NCBI RefSeq assembly: GCF_001865065.1
Contig: NZ_MJGN01000056.1
Location: 949-64,948 of the forward strand
Source of the DNA: Curtobacterium sp. MCBA15_008
Lineage (GTDB): Bacteria > Actinomycetota > Actinomycetes > Actinomycetales > Microbacteriaceae
Direction of reading: 5' to 3'
DNA: 64,000 nt
Part shown: positions 51,252-59,386 of the stretch, piece after piece
Layout of the letters: each line of letters starts with the position of its first letter
Position numbering within the stretch: position 1 is the first letter of the stretch
The notes under the pieces: generated by a model
What the model saw: the letters and a program-made list of their open reading frames with translations, nothing else
What the model was told of the DNA's origin: nothing
Databases searched by the model: none
Made by a program: the position numbers and the translations under genes

Positions 51252-52730
51252 TCACACCTCGCGGTGGGTGAACCGCCCCTCGATCGCGGTGGCGAGCACC
51301 CGCATCGTCCGCAGCGCGGCCGATGGCAGCCCGGCAGCGAGCGGGTCGGCCTCGACGAGCACGAGGTCCGCGACGTCCCCGACGGCCACCGAGGCCCGGC
51401 CACCGTCCGTCGACCCCCGCCACGCGGTCAGGGCCGACAGCCGTTCCGTCGGATGCCAGGGCTCCCGGCCGTCCCGGTCGCGCCCGACGGCCGCCGCCAT
51501 CGACACCCACGGGTCGAGCGGCGCGACCGGGGCGTCCGATCCGAGCACGAGCCGCGCACCGGCACGGTCGAGTGACGCGAACGCGAACGCACGGTCGGTC
51601 TGTCCCGCCCAGTGCCGATCGGCGATGTCCCGGTCGTCCATGGCGTGCTCGGGCTGCACCGAGGCCGTGACCCCGAGCCGCGCGAACCGTTCGAGGTCGG
51701 CGGTGTCGAGCAGCTGCGCGTGCTCGATCGTGCCGCGGGTGCCGACCGCCTCGAACACGTCGAGCGCGAGCGTGTTCGCCCGGTCGCCGATGGCGTGGAC
51801 CGCCGGGGTCAGCCCGGCGGCCACCGCTCGCCGGGTGATCGCCACGAGCTCGTCGAAGGGCCAGGCCAGCACGCCGGAACCGTCGGCGTTCGCCGCGGTC
51901 CGGGTGCCGAGCGACCCGTCGGAGATGACCTTGAACGGCCCCATCCGGACGAGTCCGCGGGTGCCGTCGACGACGTCCCCGGTGCGGAGTCCGCGAGCGA
52001 TGACCGCGTCGAGCTCGGCCGGGTAGACGCCCGACCCGACCCGTAGGCCGTCCGTCCCCGCGTGCACGCGGCGGGTCCAGCGGTCGAGGCCGAACACCAT
52101 CTCGAGGTCGACCACGCGGGTCACCCCGCGGGCGCTCGCCGCCTCGACGGCGTCGGCCACGTACCCGTCGAGCACGTCGTCCGGCACCCGCGAGAGGGCA
52201 CCGGTCACGTCGAACGCGTCCTGCTCGCGCAGGATCCCGTCCTCGGTCGCGACGAGCGGTCGGCCGACGACCTCCGAGAAGTGCGCGAGGGCGCTGGTGC
52301 TGCACCAGACGGCGTGCAGGTCGGCGCTGATGACGACGACCGGGAGGCGCGGCGCGGCCTGGTCGAGCAGCTCGCGCCGGGCGGGACGCGGCCACAACCC
52401 GTCGCGGTAGCCGTGTCCGACCAGCACGCGGTCCGCCACGCCGGTCCGGGCCACCTCCGCGAGGAGGGCTGCGGTGGACTCCGCCGAGTCGCAGGCGGAG
52501 ACGTCGACGCGGCGGCGGACGAGGGCCCACTGGTCGAAGTGCACGTGGTGGTCGACGAGGCCGGGCGCGAGCCAGGCACCGGCTGCCTCGACGACGTCGG
52601 TGTCGGGGCCGGCCGCGTCGAGCGTGCCGGCGGGCGCGACGTCGGTGACCCGCCCGTCGACGATGCGGACGTCGGCGGGGGCGCCGGACGTGCCCACCCG
52701 GCGGACGGTGCGGAGCAGGACTTCGCTCAC
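51252..52730 (-). CDS. YtcJ-like amidohydrolase
   Basis: 492 residues. Metal-dependent amidohydrolase (TIM-barrel) with LAPGLVDHHVHFDQW (HxH), a lysine-free barrel, VHAIGDRANTLALDVFEAVG, and VLGSDAPVAPLDPW near the C-terminus, the pattern of the YtcJ/amidohydrolase_3 group. Substrate unknown. GTG 52730 overlaps the paiB stop by 4 bp (GTGA). Confidence 0.85.
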   Translation of the reverse strand: MSEVLLRTVRRVGTSGAPADVRIVDGRVTDVAPAGTLDAAGPDTDVVEAAGAWLAPGLVDHHVHFDQWALVRRRVDVSACDSAESTAALLAEVARTGVADRVLVGHGYRDGLWPRPARRELLDQAAPRLPVVVISADLHAVWCSTSALAHFSEVVGRPLVATEDGILREQDAFDVTGALSRVPDDVLDGYVADAVEAASARGVTRVVDLEMVFGLDRWTRRVHAGTDGLRVGSGVYPAELDAVIARGLRTGDVVDGTRGLVRMGPFKVISDGSLGTRTAANADGSGVLAWPFDELVAITRRAVAAGLTPAVHAIGDRANTLALDVFEAVGTRGTIEHAQLLDTADLERFARLGVTASVQPEHAMDDRDIADRHWAGQTDRAFAFASLDRAGARLVLGSDAPVAPLDPWVSMAAAVGRDRDGREPWHPTERLSALTAWRGSTDGGRASVAVGDVADLVLVEADPLAAGLPSAALRTMRVLATAIEGRFTHREV

Positions 52731-53368
52731 CGCGCCTCCAGGCCGTCCACCCGCACGGCGTGCGCGCGTTCCATCTCGTCGGCGAGCGCCGGCGAGGCGT
52801 ACGGGCCGTCCCCGCGGAGCCCCGCGACGATCCGGTCCACCACCTCGGGGGCCTTGTTCTGCGAGAGCTTCGCGCGGGCGTCGAAACGTGTGACCCGGAT
52901 GCGGATGCCGACCGTGCCCTTCGCCATCCGGCGGGCCGTGTCCTCGTCGACCTGCAGCGACACCGGCGCGGGCATGACCCGCTCGAAGTGGTCGACGAGC
53001 TCACCGAGGACGCGGAAGTTCTCGTCGTCGGACAGGATCTCCGGCGTGCCCCAGAGGTGGGCGGTGACGTGGTTCCAGGTCGGCACGAACTGCTCCGGCG
53101 GGTACCAGGCGGGGGAGACGTAGCCGTGCGGGCCCTGCACGACGACCAGGACCTCGTGCCGTCCGAGTTCGTGCGCCTGCTCGTCGGGACGGCCGACGTG
53201 GGAGACGAGCACGATCTCGTCGGGGCCGGCCTGCTCGAGCAGGAACGGGTAGTGCGACGCGACCAGGCCGGCGTCGGTGTGCGACACGATCGTGGCCCAC
53301 GGGTGCTCGGCGACGAGGCGGCGCACCTCGTCGACGTCCGTCATCAGGAAGTGCGGTGTGTGTCGCAT
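52727..53368 (-). CDS. FMN-binding PaiB-like protein
   Basis: 213 residues. MRHTPHFLMTDVDEVRRLVAEHPWATIVSHTDAGLVASHYPFLLE, HVGRPDEQAHELGRHEVLVVVQGPHGYVSPAWYP and PTWNHVTAHLWGTPEIL match the FMN-binding split-barrel family of PaiB, described in Bacillus as a negative regulator. It is cotranscribed with the amidohydrolase. The last codons (GLEAR) come from a half copy of the GGAGGCGCG element. Confidence 0.88.
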   Translation of the reverse strand: MRHTPHFLMTDVDEVRRLVAEHPWATIVSHTDAGLVASHYPFLLEQAGPDEIVLVSHVGRPDEQAHELGRHEVLVVVQGPHGYVSPAWYPPEQFVPTWNHVTAHLWGTPEILSDDENFRVLGELVDHFERVMPAPVSLQVDEDTARRMAKGTVGIRIRVTRFDARAKLSQNKAPEVVDRIVAGLRGDGPYASPALADEMERAHAVRVDGLEAR

Positions 53369-53401
53369 GCTCCGAGCGTGGCACATGGAAGTCTGGTCGG
53401 C

Positions 53402-54805
53402 ATGTCGAACCGCGCTGCGTACGAGACCGCCCTGCCGTACATCCGGGACTGGGTGTCGTACAAGGTCTGGCAGCTCCGGGTGCCCGGGGTGCAGGTCGCG
53501 ATCGGGTACCGCGGCGAGGTGCTCCTCGACGAGGCCTGGGGCTACGCCGACGTCGAGGCCGGCCGTCGCCTGACCACCACGGACCTGTTCCGCATCGCGT
53601 CGCACTCGAAGACCTTCACCGCCACGGCGCTCCTGCAGCTCGCCGAACGCGGGTCGCTCCGCCTCGACGACACCGTCGGCAGGTACGTCCCGGCGCTCGT
53701 CGACGGCGGGTCGCCGCTCGCCGACGCCACCATCCGTGAGCTCATGGAGATGGGCGCCGGTGTCATCCGCGACGGGCACGACGGCGACTACTGGTCGCTG
53801 CTCCGGCCGTTCCCGGACGAGCAGGAACTCCTCGCGCTCGTGCTCGACCGCGGCCAGAAGGTGCCCGCCGGGTCGTCGTTCAACTACTCGAACCTCGGCT
53901 ACTCGCTGCTCGGACTCGTCATCGCCGCGGTGTCCGGGCAGTCCTACAACGACTTCGTGCGCGAATCGATCACCGAGCCGCTCGGCCTGCGGAACACCGG
54001 CCCCGACTGGGACCCGGACCGGGCCGACGACTTCGTGGTGGGCTACACGGGCTTCCACACCGCCCGCCGGCGTCGCCGGATCGACCACGTCGACACCCGG
54101 GCGATGGCCGCGGCGACCGGCTTCCACGGCACTGCGTCCGACCTGGTGCGGTACTTCTCGCAGCACGTCATCGGGCAGGGCACCCTGCTCGACGACCACT
54201 CGAAGCGCCTGGCGCAGCGGAAGGCCTGGAGCGCCACCGAGGACCCGGCCGACCGCGGGTACGGCGCCGGGTTCATCGTCGACCGGATCGGCGGACGCGA
54301 CGTCCGCGGCCACTCCGGCGGGTTCCCGGGGCACATCACCCAGTCGGTGTTCGACCCGGCCTCCGGGCTGGTCGTCTCCGTCCTGACGAGCGCCGCCGCC
54401 GGACCCGCCACCCTCGTCGCCACCGCCATCATCACCCTGCTCGACGCCGCGGCGGACCCGGACGCCCCCGGGACCCCGGTGCCGGACGACGTCGACACGA
54501 GCACGTTCACCGGGCGGTTCGCGAACCCCTGGGGCGTCAGCGACATCGCCCGCCTCGGCGGCCGGTTGCTCGAGATCGACCCCTCGTCGCCGACGCCGCT
54601 CGAGACCCCGACCCGGCTCGAGGTCGTCGACGCCGACACGCTGCGGATGACCCACGGCAGTCGCTTCGGCTCGATCGACGAGGACATCACCTACGAGCGC
54701 GACGTCGACGGCACCGTGCTGTCCATCCGCGGCGGCGGGGGCATGTCGTCGGAGCGCTGGGTAATCCCGGAGGAGACGCCCGAGGTCGCAGCCGGACTCG
54801 TCTGA
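53402..54805 (+). CDS. Serine hydrolase, class C beta-lactamase/D-alanyl carboxypeptidase-like
   Basis: 467 residues without signal peptide. RIASHSKTFTATALLQLAERG contains the SxxK nucleophile (S-H-S-K), FNYSNLGYSLLGLVI the YxN motif and HSGGFPGHITQ the third motif (H-S-G-G). The C-terminal 150 residues are a lipocalin-like beta domain. Members are often esterases or D-aminopeptidases rather than true beta-lactamases. Only 33 bp separate it from the divergent paiB. Cytosolic location is suggested by the missing leader. Confidence 0.85.
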   Translation: MSNRAAYETALPYIRDWVSYKVWQLRVPGVQVAIGYRGEVLLDEAWGYADVEAGRRLTTTDLFRIASHSKTFTATALLQLAERGSLRLDDTVGRYVPALVDGGSPLADATIRELMEMGAGVIRDGHDGDYWSLLRPFPDEQELLALVLDRGQKVPAGSSFNYSNLGYSLLGLVIAAVSGQSYNDFVRESITEPLGLRNTGPDWDPDRADDFVVGYTGFHTARRRRRIDHVDTRAMAAATGFHGTASDLVRYFSQHVIGQGTLLDDHSKRLAQRKAWSATEDPADRGYGAGFIVDRIGGRDVRGHSGGFPGHITQSVFDPASGLVVSVLTSAAAGPATLVATAIITLLDAAADPDAPGTPVPDDVDTSTFTGRFANPWGVSDIARLGGRLLEIDPSSPTPLETPTRLEVVDADTLRMTHGSRFGSIDEDITYERDVDGTVLSIRGGGGMSSERWVIPEETPEVAAGLV

Positions 54806-54881
54806 TCTCGGGGACGAGCGCGGCGGGGTCGGTCGGCACTGCCCGTCGGCGCGGTGGGTCCGTGCGGTGCGGTGGGTCCGG

Positions 54882-55463
54882 TCAGCGGACCTGAGCGGTG
54901 TCCCAGAGGTGCGCGGCACCGGCACGGACCGGGCGGAACAGCGGCACGGCGACGAGGAGCGCGGCCGCGAGGTAGGCGACCGTCTGCAAGACGTACGGCA
55001 GGGCGACCGCCACGTCGAGCGCGACCTGCGACAGGGCCACCAGCGGGATCGTCGAGAGCGCCAGGAGCGTCACGAACCACCCCACCGCTGCGACCACGAC
55101 GGTCCAGCCCAGCGCCCGGCGCGTGCCCCGTGCGGCTCGGGCCACGATGACGCCCGCGGCCACCAGCGCACCCTGGGCGACGACCACGAGCACGGTGATC
55201 GCGATCCCGGAGACGGCCGACGACAGCGCGAACGCCAGGACCGAGACCGCGACGGCGAGCAGCGCGCGGTCCGCTGCGCGCCAGGCCGCGACTCCAGTGA
55301 CGAGCGCTGCGATGCCGGCGAGCACCGCACCAGCGGCGAGCAGCGCCCGGGGCGGGTCCCACTGCGTGAGCACGACCGCAGCCGCGATGCCGCTCAGCGC
55401 TGCGAGGACGGTGGCAACCGTGGCGGCCAGTGCGATCAGACGTTCCCCCGTGACGTGTTGCAT
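54882..55463 (-). CDS. Multi-pass membrane protein of unknown function
   Basis: 193 residues with five to six hydrophobic segments (about 8-28, 35-58, 64-84, 88-110, 123-145, 150-178), short loops and no recognised motif. It is divergent from the histidine-kinase gene, whose N-terminal part is likewise membrane-embedded, so it may be part of the same sensing unit. ATG 55463 is the first start in frame. Confidence 0.6.
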   Translation of the reverse strand: MQHVTGERLIALAATVATVLAALSGIAAAVVLTQWDPPRALLAAGAVLAGIAALVTGVAAWRAADRALLAVAVSVLAFALSSAVSGIAITVLVVVAQGALVAAGVIVARAARGTRRALGWTVVVAAVGWFVTLLALSTIPLVALSQVALDVAVALPYVLQTVAYLAAALLVAVPLFRPVRAGAAHLWDTAQVR

Positions 55464-55559
55464 GTCGGGCACGATACGCCGAAGCGGGGGATAACCCCAC
55501 CCCGGGTCCGGGAGGGGGCAGGATGGGGGAACGAGCCCGCGATCGCGAGGCTTGGTGTC

Positions 55560-57071
55560 ATGACCGACACCGCCCGCCTCGACCAGGCCGAGACCGTCCC
55601 GCTGAACGACTCCGTGCCACCAGGAGCCACCGAACCGATGCCCTCGCAGCCGAACACCGCGCCGACGGACCAGACGCCGCCGTCGTGGTCGTCGACCCCG
55701 CCGCCGACCGGACCCGGCTCCGGCTTCGGCTCGGGCGCAGGCGCAGGCGCGGGCTCGGGGATGACCGCGGGTGCGTTCTACCGCGACGCCTGGCGCCGGC
55801 TGCCCCGCGACTTCGGGTACATGGCGCTCACCGCGGTGCTGCTCGGCACGCTGTACGCAGCCTTCCCCGCGGCGATCTTCGGCGGCGGGCTCCACGACCT
55901 CTTCAACCCGTTCGTGCTGCTGATGTTCTTCATCGCGCTCTTCGTCGCACGGTGGCTCGGCCAGTTCGAGAAGCTCCGCATCGGCTGGGCCGACCCCAGT
56001 CCGATCCGCCCGGTGGACTGGACGCCGCGCTGGCAGCAGAACTGGTGGACCCGCACCGGCTCCGCGGTCGCGAACCCGCACTACTGGCTGTACCTGCTGC
56101 ACGCCGCCGTCGTGTACCCGCTCGCCGCGCTCTTCACCGTGGGTGCCGGAGCGCTCCTGTTCGCCGGGTTCCTGTGGCCGATCGCGCTCGCCGGGGTCGC
56201 CTTCGTGAACGGCATGAGCGCGCAGTACTTCGGGTGGGACACGACGTCCGTCGTCGGGTTCGGCGCGCTCGGGCTGCTCTCGATGGCCGCCTCGGTCGTC
56301 CTCTTCCCGCTGTGGGCCCGCGGGTCCGTCCTGGCGCACTTCTGGATCGACCTCGGCCTGCTCGGCGGCTTCCGTGCGGAGCAGCTCGAGCGGCGCGTCG
56401 CCGGGCTCCAGGCCTCCCGTGCCGGTGCCGTCACCGCCGAGGGCCAGGCGCTCCGCCAGATCGAGCGCGACCTGCACGACGGCCCGCAGCAGCGGCTCGT
56501 CCGACTCCGGATGGACCTCTCGGCCGCCGAGCGGGCGTTCGACAAGGACCCCGAGAAGGCGAAGCAGCTCATCGGTGAGGCGTCCGAGCACGCGAAGGAC
56601 GCCCTCGACGAACTGCGCGCCCTGTCCCGCGGGTTCGCGCCGCCGATCCTGCTCGACCGGGGACTCGTGGCCGCACTCGAGGCCCTCGTCGCCCGCACCC
56701 CGATCCCGGTCGGCTTCGACGTCCGCCTGCCCGAGGGACTCGAGCTCGCCACGGAGATCCAGCGGAACGTGTACTTCACCGTCAGCGAGCTGCTGACGAA
56801 CACCACGAAGCACGCCGGTGCCTCGACGGCGGGTGTCTACCTCGGCCTCGTGGTCGACGCCTCGGGCGTCTGGTACCTGACGGTCAGCGTCACCGACGAC
56901 GGCCGCGGCGGTGCCCGGCCGCAGGAGGGACACGGCATCGAGGGACTGATGGGCCGGATGCGCGCCCTCGACGGCGAGCTCACCGTCTCGAGCCCCGAGG
57001 GCGGCCCCACCGAGGCGACCGCACGGATCCCGCTCGGCGCCCTCAACGGGGTCCCGGTGGCCCGGGTGTGA
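55560..57071 (+). CDS. NarL-type sensor histidine kinase with PF13796 sensor domain
   Basis: 503 residues. A Gly/Ser/Pro-rich leader (1-68) precedes the membrane sensor module (AFYRDAWRRLPRDFGYMALTAVLLGTLYAAFPAAIF, then three more hydrophobic segments to residue ~270), of the 'putative sensor' type. The kinase part has the HisKA_3 phosphorylation site IERDLHDGPQQRLVRLRMDL and an HATPase_c domain (NTTKHAGAS, DDGRGGARPQEGHGIEGLMGRMRAL). The stimulus is unknown; similar kinases respond to cell-envelope stress. Its response regulator follows 39 bp later. Confidence 0.9.
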   Translation: MTDTARLDQAETVPLNDSVPPGATEPMPSQPNTAPTDQTPPSWSSTPPPTGPGSGFGSGAGAGAGSGMTAGAFYRDAWRRLPRDFGYMALTAVLLGTLYAAFPAAIFGGGLHDLFNPFVLLMFFIALFVARWLGQFEKLRIGWADPSPIRPVDWTPRWQQNWWTRTGSAVANPHYWLYLLHAAVVYPLAALFTVGAGALLFAGFLWPIALAGVAFVNGMSAQYFGWDTTSVVGFGALGLLSMAASVVLFPLWARGSVLAHFWIDLGLLGGFRAEQLERRVAGLQASRAGAVTAEGQALRQIERDLHDGPQQRLVRLRMDLSAAERAFDKDPEKAKQLIGEASEHAKDALDELRALSRGFAPPILLDRGLVAALEALVARTPIPVGFDVRLPEGLELATEIQRNVYFTVSELLTNTTKHAGASTAGVYLGLVVDASGVWYLTVSVTDDGRGGARPQEGHGIEGLMGRMRALDGELTVSSPEGGPTEATARIPLGALNGVPVARV

Positions 57072-57097
57072 CCCCGCGGGAGCGCTCCCGCTCCCAC

Positions 57098-57103
57098 TAG
57101 GCT
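57098..57103 (+). promoter_or_regulatory. -10 box upstream of the response regulator
   Basis: TAGGCT, 7 nt before ATG 57111; allows the regulator to be expressed separately from the kinase, without leader. Confidence 0.45.
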
Positions 57104-57110
57104 GGTCGGC

Positions 57111-57773
57111 ATGAGCGACGGCCCGGATGCAGCACGCATCCGGGCCGTCGTCGTCGACGACGCCGTCCTGCTGCGCGAAGGGCTCTCGCGGGTCCTCGAC
57201 GAGGCCGGCATCGACGTCGTCGGGCAGTACGCCGACGCCGTCTCGTTCCTCCGCACGCTACCCGAGCACGCCCCCGACGTCGTCGTGATGGACGTCCGGA
57301 TGCCGCCGACCTTCACGGACGAAGGCGTCCGCGCCGCCGTCGAGACCCGTCGCCTGGCACCGCGCACCGGGGTCCTGCTGCTGTCCCAGTACGTCGAGGC
57401 CACCTACGCCGAGGACGTCCTCGCCGCCGGCGCGACCGGCATCGGGTACCTGCTGAAGGACCGCGTCACCCGGCTCGAGGAGATCGACGACGCCGTCCGC
57501 CGCATCGCCGCGGGCGGCACCGTGCTCGACCCCGAGGTCGTCACGCAGCTCATGAGCCGACGCCGCAACCCGCTCGAGGCCCTCACCCCGCGTGAGCGCG
57601 AGGTCCTCGGGCTGATGGCCGAGGGCCGCACGAACGCCGCCATCGCCCGTGCGCTCGTCATCGGCACCGGCGCGGTCGAGAAGCACGTGTCGAGCATCTT
57701 CGGCAAGCTCGCGCTCGAGGACACCGGCGAGGACCACCGCCGTGTCCTCGCCGTCCTCGCCTACCTCGGGTGA
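57111..57773 (+). CDS. LuxR/NarL-family response regulator
   Basis: 220 residues. Receiver domain with VVDDAVLLREGL (acid pocket), VVVMDVRMPP (phospho-Asp), and YLLKDR (Lys); C-terminal HTH LTPREREVLGLMAEGRTNAAIARALVIGTGAVEKHVSSIFGKL. It is the cognate partner of the kinase at 55560. It is followed 10 bp later by an EamA exporter that may be its target. Confidence 0.93.
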   Translation: MSDGPDAARIRAVVVDDAVLLREGLSRVLDEAGIDVVGQYADAVSFLRTLPEHAPDVVVMDVRMPPTFTDEGVRAAVETRRLAPRTGVLLLSQYVEATYAEDVLAAGATGIGYLLKDRVTRLEEIDDAVRRIAAGGTVLDPEVVTQLMSRRRNPLEALTPREREVLGLMAEGRTNAAIARALVIGTGAVEKHVSSIFGKLALEDTGEDHRRVLAVLAYLG

Positions 57774-57783
57774 CGGCGGACCG

Positions 57784-58662
57784 GTGAACCGCGTCCCCGC
57801 GCCGCTCCTCGCGCTCGCCGCGATGGTGTCGGTGCAGCTCGGCGCCGCGATCGCGAAGACCCGCTTCGACGACGTCGGGTCGGTCGGCGCCGCCACACTC
57901 CGGCTGGTCATCGGCGCCGTCGTCCTCGCCCTCGTGGTCCGGCCGCGCGTGCGGCACTGGACCCGCGCGCAGTGGCTCGGCGCGATCGGCCTCGGGCTGG
58001 CGCTCGGCGGCATGAACGTCTTCATCTACGTGGCGTTCGCGACCATCCCGATCGGGGTCGCCGTCACCATCGAGTTCCTCGGCCCGCTCGCGCTCTCACT
58101 CGTGCACACCCGGCGCTGGCGCGACGTCACCTGGGCCGTGCTGGCCCTGGCCGGAGTGGTGCTCCTCGGCGTCGGGCCGGCCGCGGTCACCGCCGTCGGC
58201 GGGGTCGTCTTCGCCGTCCTGGCCGCCGGGTGCTGGGCCGGGTACATCGTGATGAACCGGCACGTCGGCGCGGCGATCCCCGGGGTCGACGGACTCGCGG
58301 TCTCGATGCTCATCGCGATGGTCGTCGCGCTGCCGTTCGGGCTCCGCTCCGCTGTCGACGGGGTGGTGCGTGAACCGGTGCTGCTCGTCGTGTTCGGGGT
58401 CGTGGCCGTGCTGTCGAGCGTCCTGCCCTACGCGCTCGAGATGCTCGCGCTCCGCCGGATGCCGACGCGGGTGTTCGGCGTCCTGCAGAGTCTCGGGCCG
58501 GCGATCGCGGCCCTCGCCGGGCTGGCGATCCTGCACGAGCGGCTCGCGGCGCTCGAGATCGTCGCCCTCGCGTGCGTCACCGCGGCGAGCGTGGGCGTGA
58601 CGCTGTCCGCGCGACGTGCGCGCGGCGGGAGAAAGGGAGGCACGGATCCGGTTCCGTCGTGA
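57784..58662 (+). CDS. EamA/DMT-family exporter (RhtA-like)
   Basis: 292 residues, ten hydrophobic segments in two EamA repeats: LLALAAMVSVQLGAAIAKTRFDDVG in the first, MPTRVFGVLQSLGPAIAALAGLAILHERL in the second, the latter like the RhtA threonine/homoserine exporter. GTG 57784 lies 10 bp after the response-regulator stop. The substrate is unknown. Its last codons and stop are inside a family palindrome. Confidence 0.85.
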   Translation: MNRVPAPLLALAAMVSVQLGAAIAKTRFDDVGSVGAATLRLVIGAVVLALVVRPRVRHWTRAQWLGAIGLGLALGGMNVFIYVAFATIPIGVAVTIEFLGPLALSLVHTRRWRDVTWAVLALAGVVLLGVGPAAVTAVGGVVFAVLAAGCWAGYIVMNRHVGAAIPGVDGLAVSMLIAMVVALPFGLRSAVDGVVREPVLLVVFGVVAVLSSVLPYALEMLALRRMPTRVFGVLQSLGPAIAALAGLAILHERLAALEIVALACVTAASVGVTLSARRARGGRKGGTDPVPS

Positions 58663-58683
58663 CGGAACGCGATCCGCGCCTCC
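58636..58683. repeat. GGAGGCGCG-family hairpin overlapping the end of the EamA gene
   Basis: GGAGGC-CGGATC-GTTCCGTC, two-base loop, complements with small bulges to GCCTCC at 58678-58683. The EamA stop (58660-58662) lies at its centre, so it is both coding end and probable terminator. Confidence 0.75.
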
Positions 58684-58695
58684 AGGAAGACCCGT

Positions 58696-58848
58696 CTACT
58701 CGTCGCGGAGGAAGTCCGCATACGTGGGTTCCGAGTGCTCACCCGTCAGGAGCGCCGGGTCGTTGACCCGTCGTTCGACGTAGGCCGCGATGACCTCGGG
58801 CGGGGTGAGCACGTGGGCGACCCAGGACGGCACCTCGTTCTTCTTCAT
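58696..58848 (-). CDS. 50-residue hypothetical protein
   Basis: A short ORF (MKKNEVPSWVAHVLTPPEVIAAYVERR...YADFLRDE) with an excellent ribosome site, AAGGAGG six nt before ATG 58848, and clear amphipathic helix potential; so it is likely translated despite its size. It lies 102 bp downstream of the SOS-boxed gene on the same strand, in an AT-richer gap that may hold its own promoter. Function unknown; possibly a small partner of that gene. Confidence 0.6.
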   Translation of the reverse strand: MKKNEVPSWVAHVLTPPEVIAAYVERRVNDPALLTGEHSEPTYADFLRDE

Positions 58849-58950
58849 TGGTGCCTCCTTCCCGTTCCAGCACTCCGACCGAATGCCTCGATCATCGAGT
58901 TACTTGCTGAACCGGTGTGCGCTAAACAATCCTCGTGATGCCGGGGGAAG

Positions 58951-59274
58951 TCAATGCGATGCGTTCTCCGGACTCCGCGACCGCGCATCCGCGCGCAACG
59001 TCCGGTGTTTCACGGCGGAACGCCACACCCACGCCTCGGCCTGTTGTCCGAACTGCGCCCACTCGACCAGGACCGCGTCGCGGGTCCAGCTCTTCGCGAA
59101 GGCCTTCACCCGGACGTGGAAGGTGGGGAACTGGATCCAGGCCCACACCGGCACCGGGGTGACGGCGTGGCAGACGTCGGGCCCGCGGGCGTCCTCGGAC
59201 AGCGAGTAGGCGCGCGGGCGTTCGACCTCCGGGTGCTCCGGGGGCTGCCACCGGTTCTCGCGACGCCGTCCCAC
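58951..59274 (-). CDS. LexA-controlled small protein of unknown function
   Basis: 107 residues from GTG 59274. Trp-rich core: VWAWIQFPTFHVRVKAFAKSWTRDAVLVEWAQFGQQAEAWVWRSAVKHR. I recall similar short proteins ending in a WRNAVxRR-type motif as conserved in Microbacteriaceae, sometimes near mutagenesis genes, but not with a defined function; that is memory, not a search. A perfect LexA box overlaps its promoter, and the -10 box is 6 nt before the start. The N-terminal ~30 residues (EHPEVERPRAYSLSEDARGPDV) look less ordered. Confidence 0.65.
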   Translation of the reverse strand: MGRRRENRWQPPEHPEVERPRAYSLSEDARGPDVCHAVTPVPVWAWIQFPTFHVRVKAFAKSWTRDAVLVEWAQFGQQAEAWVWRSAVKHRTLRADARSRSPENASH

Positions 59275-59280
59275 GGGAAC

Positions 59281-59300
59281 ATTCGAACGTGTGTTCGAAT
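59281..59300. promoter_or_regulatory. LexA (SOS) box
   Basis: ATTCGAAC-GTGT-GTTCGAAT, an 8-4-8 perfect inverted repeat containing CGAACGTGTGTTCG, which fits the actinobacterial/Bacillus LexA consensus CGAAC-RNRY-GTTYG exactly. It overlaps the -10 box of the promoter of the gene at 59274. Confidence 0.88.
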
Positions 59301-59309
59301 CGACGTCAA
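59281..59309 (-). promoter_or_regulatory. Promoter of the SOS-boxed gene
   Basis: TTGACG (59309-59304), exactly 17 nt, then TCGAAT (59286-59281) on the minus strand, 6 nt before GTG 59274. The LexA box covers the -10 and most of the spacer. Confidence 0.7.
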
Positions 59310-59386
59310 GTCGGCCGCGCCGGATCCGGGCGCACCTGACCGCGGATCGGCGTGTCGCCGGCAGGCTGCGCTCTACCGCCGGCGGG

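Noticed and set aside
50140-53004. 954-residue minus-strand frame over rpiB/nei/amidohydrolase
   Set aside because: Arg/Pro/Gly-rich shadow crossing three clear genes.
53402-54805. True beta-lactamase (resistance gene)
   Set aside because: It has no signal peptide and carries a C-terminal lipocalin-like domain; the family is mostly esterases/peptidases.
59106-59309. ORF starting MTSIRTHVRMFPWDG on the minus strand over the LexA box
   Set aside because: It would place the LexA box inside the coding region and reads as Pro/Ser/Arg shadow; the 58951-59274 frame is Trp-rich and protein-like.
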